Positions 62,707 through 63,156 of a stretch of DNA of 63,156 bases are shown piece by piece. Location: IMG/VR virus record IMGVR_UViG_3300032236_000575, positions 1 to 63,156 of that record, one strand, 5' to 3'. Source of the DNA: a virus. Within the stretch, counting starts at the first letter, position 1, and each line of letters begins with the position of its first letter. The notes beneath the pieces were generated by a model, which was not told the origin of the DNA, made no database searches, and saw only the letters and a program-made list of their open reading frames with translations. Both the position numbers and the translations under genes were made by a program.

Positions 62707-63156
62707 TAAGTGTGTCCTCTACAGTTGCAATGATCGGCTCGTTCTTAGTAACGAAAACCGCTGCGCCAGTGAGGAAAGCGATCACAGCACCAATCGCATT
62801 GTCCCAACCGGCAGGAAGGTGACCACCGAGCATCGACTGCGAAGTCGCCAAGAATGTCGCAAGTCCGCCGCACAGCGCGACGATCGACTTCGCGTACTCG
62901 ACTGGCCTCATGTGCAGAGGGCTGCGAAGACGAGTACCCGAAACAGGCTGCACCGCAACACCTCCCGGCACCGCAGAAGCCGACACCGCAGCCAACGTCA
63001 CCGGCTTCGTGTTGTAGACGGCGTTCACCCTGTCGAGGACGGCCTGAGCCAACTTGATGTCGGCAGCCCTGTCGGGACTCTGCTTCGGATCAGCAGCCGC
63101 GATCTCTTTCAACAGCGTGTACGCGGCCTCGTCGCCACGGCTGGCAGCCCACTCCA
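62693..63156 (-). CDS. lysA: Endolysin (LysA), C-terminal part with holin-like membrane domain
   Basis: This is the continuation of the gene at 1-1384. Bases 63034-63156 duplicate the other end. It carries LLKEIAAADPKQSPDRAADI, an Ala/Val-rich linker, and two hydrophobic helices (KSIVALCGGLATFLATSQS and NAIGAVIAFLTGAAVFVT). A short polar tail ends DTLNGNS. A membrane domain at the end of an endolysin resembles a fused holin and might couple export or anchoring to lysis. A separately translated holin from an internal start is the alternative. Confidence 0.8.
   Translation of the reverse strand, partial: EWAASRGDEAAYTLLKEIAAADPKQSPDRAADIKLAQAVLDRVNAVYNTKPVTLAAVSASAVPGGVAVQPVSGTRLRSPLHMRPVEYAKSIVALCGGLATFLATSQSMLGGHLPAGWDNAIGAVIAFLTGAAVFVTKNEPIIATVEDTLNGNS
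63034..63156. repeat. Right copy of 123-bp terminal redundancy
   Basis: Identical to bases 1-123. Removing one copy gives a circular genome of about 63,033 bp. Confidence 0.97.

Overview
WHAT IT IS. The window is one complete circular genome of a tailed, siphovirus-type, temperate bacteriophage, opened at an arbitrary point inside its endolysin gene. The first 123 bases recur exactly as the last 123 bases, so the unit genome is about 63,033 bp. The host is most likely a mycolic-acid actinobacterium (Mycobacterium/Mycolicibacterium or a close relative): there are two LysB/cutinase-type esterase domains, a WhiB regulator, a DUF732-like secreted protein, and an attP core that matches the 3' end of mycobacterial tmRNA as I recall it. 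Essentially every gene lies on the minus strand, so transcription order runs from high to low coordinates. The one clear plus-strand gene is a small Zn-ribbon protein at 52.9 kb. LAYOUT IN TRANSCRIPTION ORDER. (1) Virion module, 34.7 kb down to 1.4 kb: two paralogous small proteins, terminase small and large subunits, a tiny lipoprotein, portal, a giant 1488-aa MuF polyvalent protein (MuF, ADP-ribosyltransferase-like, HEXXH metalloprotease, second ART-like domain), scaffold, major capsid, head-tail connectors, major tail protein, tail chaperones, a 1265-aa tape measure with an embedded peptidase-like domain, then Dit-like, Gp37-like and several long minor tail proteins, one with a LysB-like esterase domain and one ending in an S74 intramolecular chaperone. 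(2) Lysis module, across the contig junction (1.4 kb to 1, then 63.0 to 60.7 kb): a 574-aa endolysin made of an NlpC/P60-like domain, a DUF1906 domain and two C-terminal membrane helices, then a small protein, LysB, a holin-like coiled-coil protein and a four-helix membrane protein. (3) A 3'-5' exonuclease-like gene closed by a strong terminator at 59.9 kb. (4) Accessory block, 59.2 to 53.1 kb: an ArdC-like antirestriction protein and small genes, nearly all preceded by the same composite element (a covarying hairpin plus an ATGATTGGAG start box). (5) Lysogeny block, 53 to 50 kb: attP, tyrosine integrase, excisionase-like and HTH genes. (6) A tmRNA-like small RNA at 49.5 kb. (7) A run of tiny stop/start-overlapping genes, 49.4 to 45 kb: HicA-like, WhiB, an extremely acidic protein, Zn-binding peptides, five single-helix membrane peptides and a RecB/Cas4-like nuclease. 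(8) Replication, 44.7 to 41.6 kb: an SSB-like protein, a primase-polymerase/ATPase, and an iteron-like array that is probably the origin. (9) Nucleases, HTH proteins, two glycosyltransferases and an HNH enzyme, 41.5 to 35.3 kb, ending in a 670-bp non-coding gap before the virion operon. HOW IT FITS TOGETHER. Integrase and excisionase would place the genome in host ssrA. The Prim-Pol/ATPase plus iterons would drive replication. Glycosyltransferases may decorate virions. The MuF protein may be delivered with the DNA, and ArdC, WhiB and the acidic protein are candidate host-takeover or anti-defence factors. A palindromic site, CGTTCCAnnnTGGAACG, occurs seven times in or beside intergenic and terminator regions around the genome plus once degenerate inside the integrase gene, and may be a stoperator-like regulatory system. 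The strongest candidates for undescribed biology are the 80-nt tmRNA-like RNA in a phage that also targets ssrA, the structured start-associated elements, and the dispersed palindrome.
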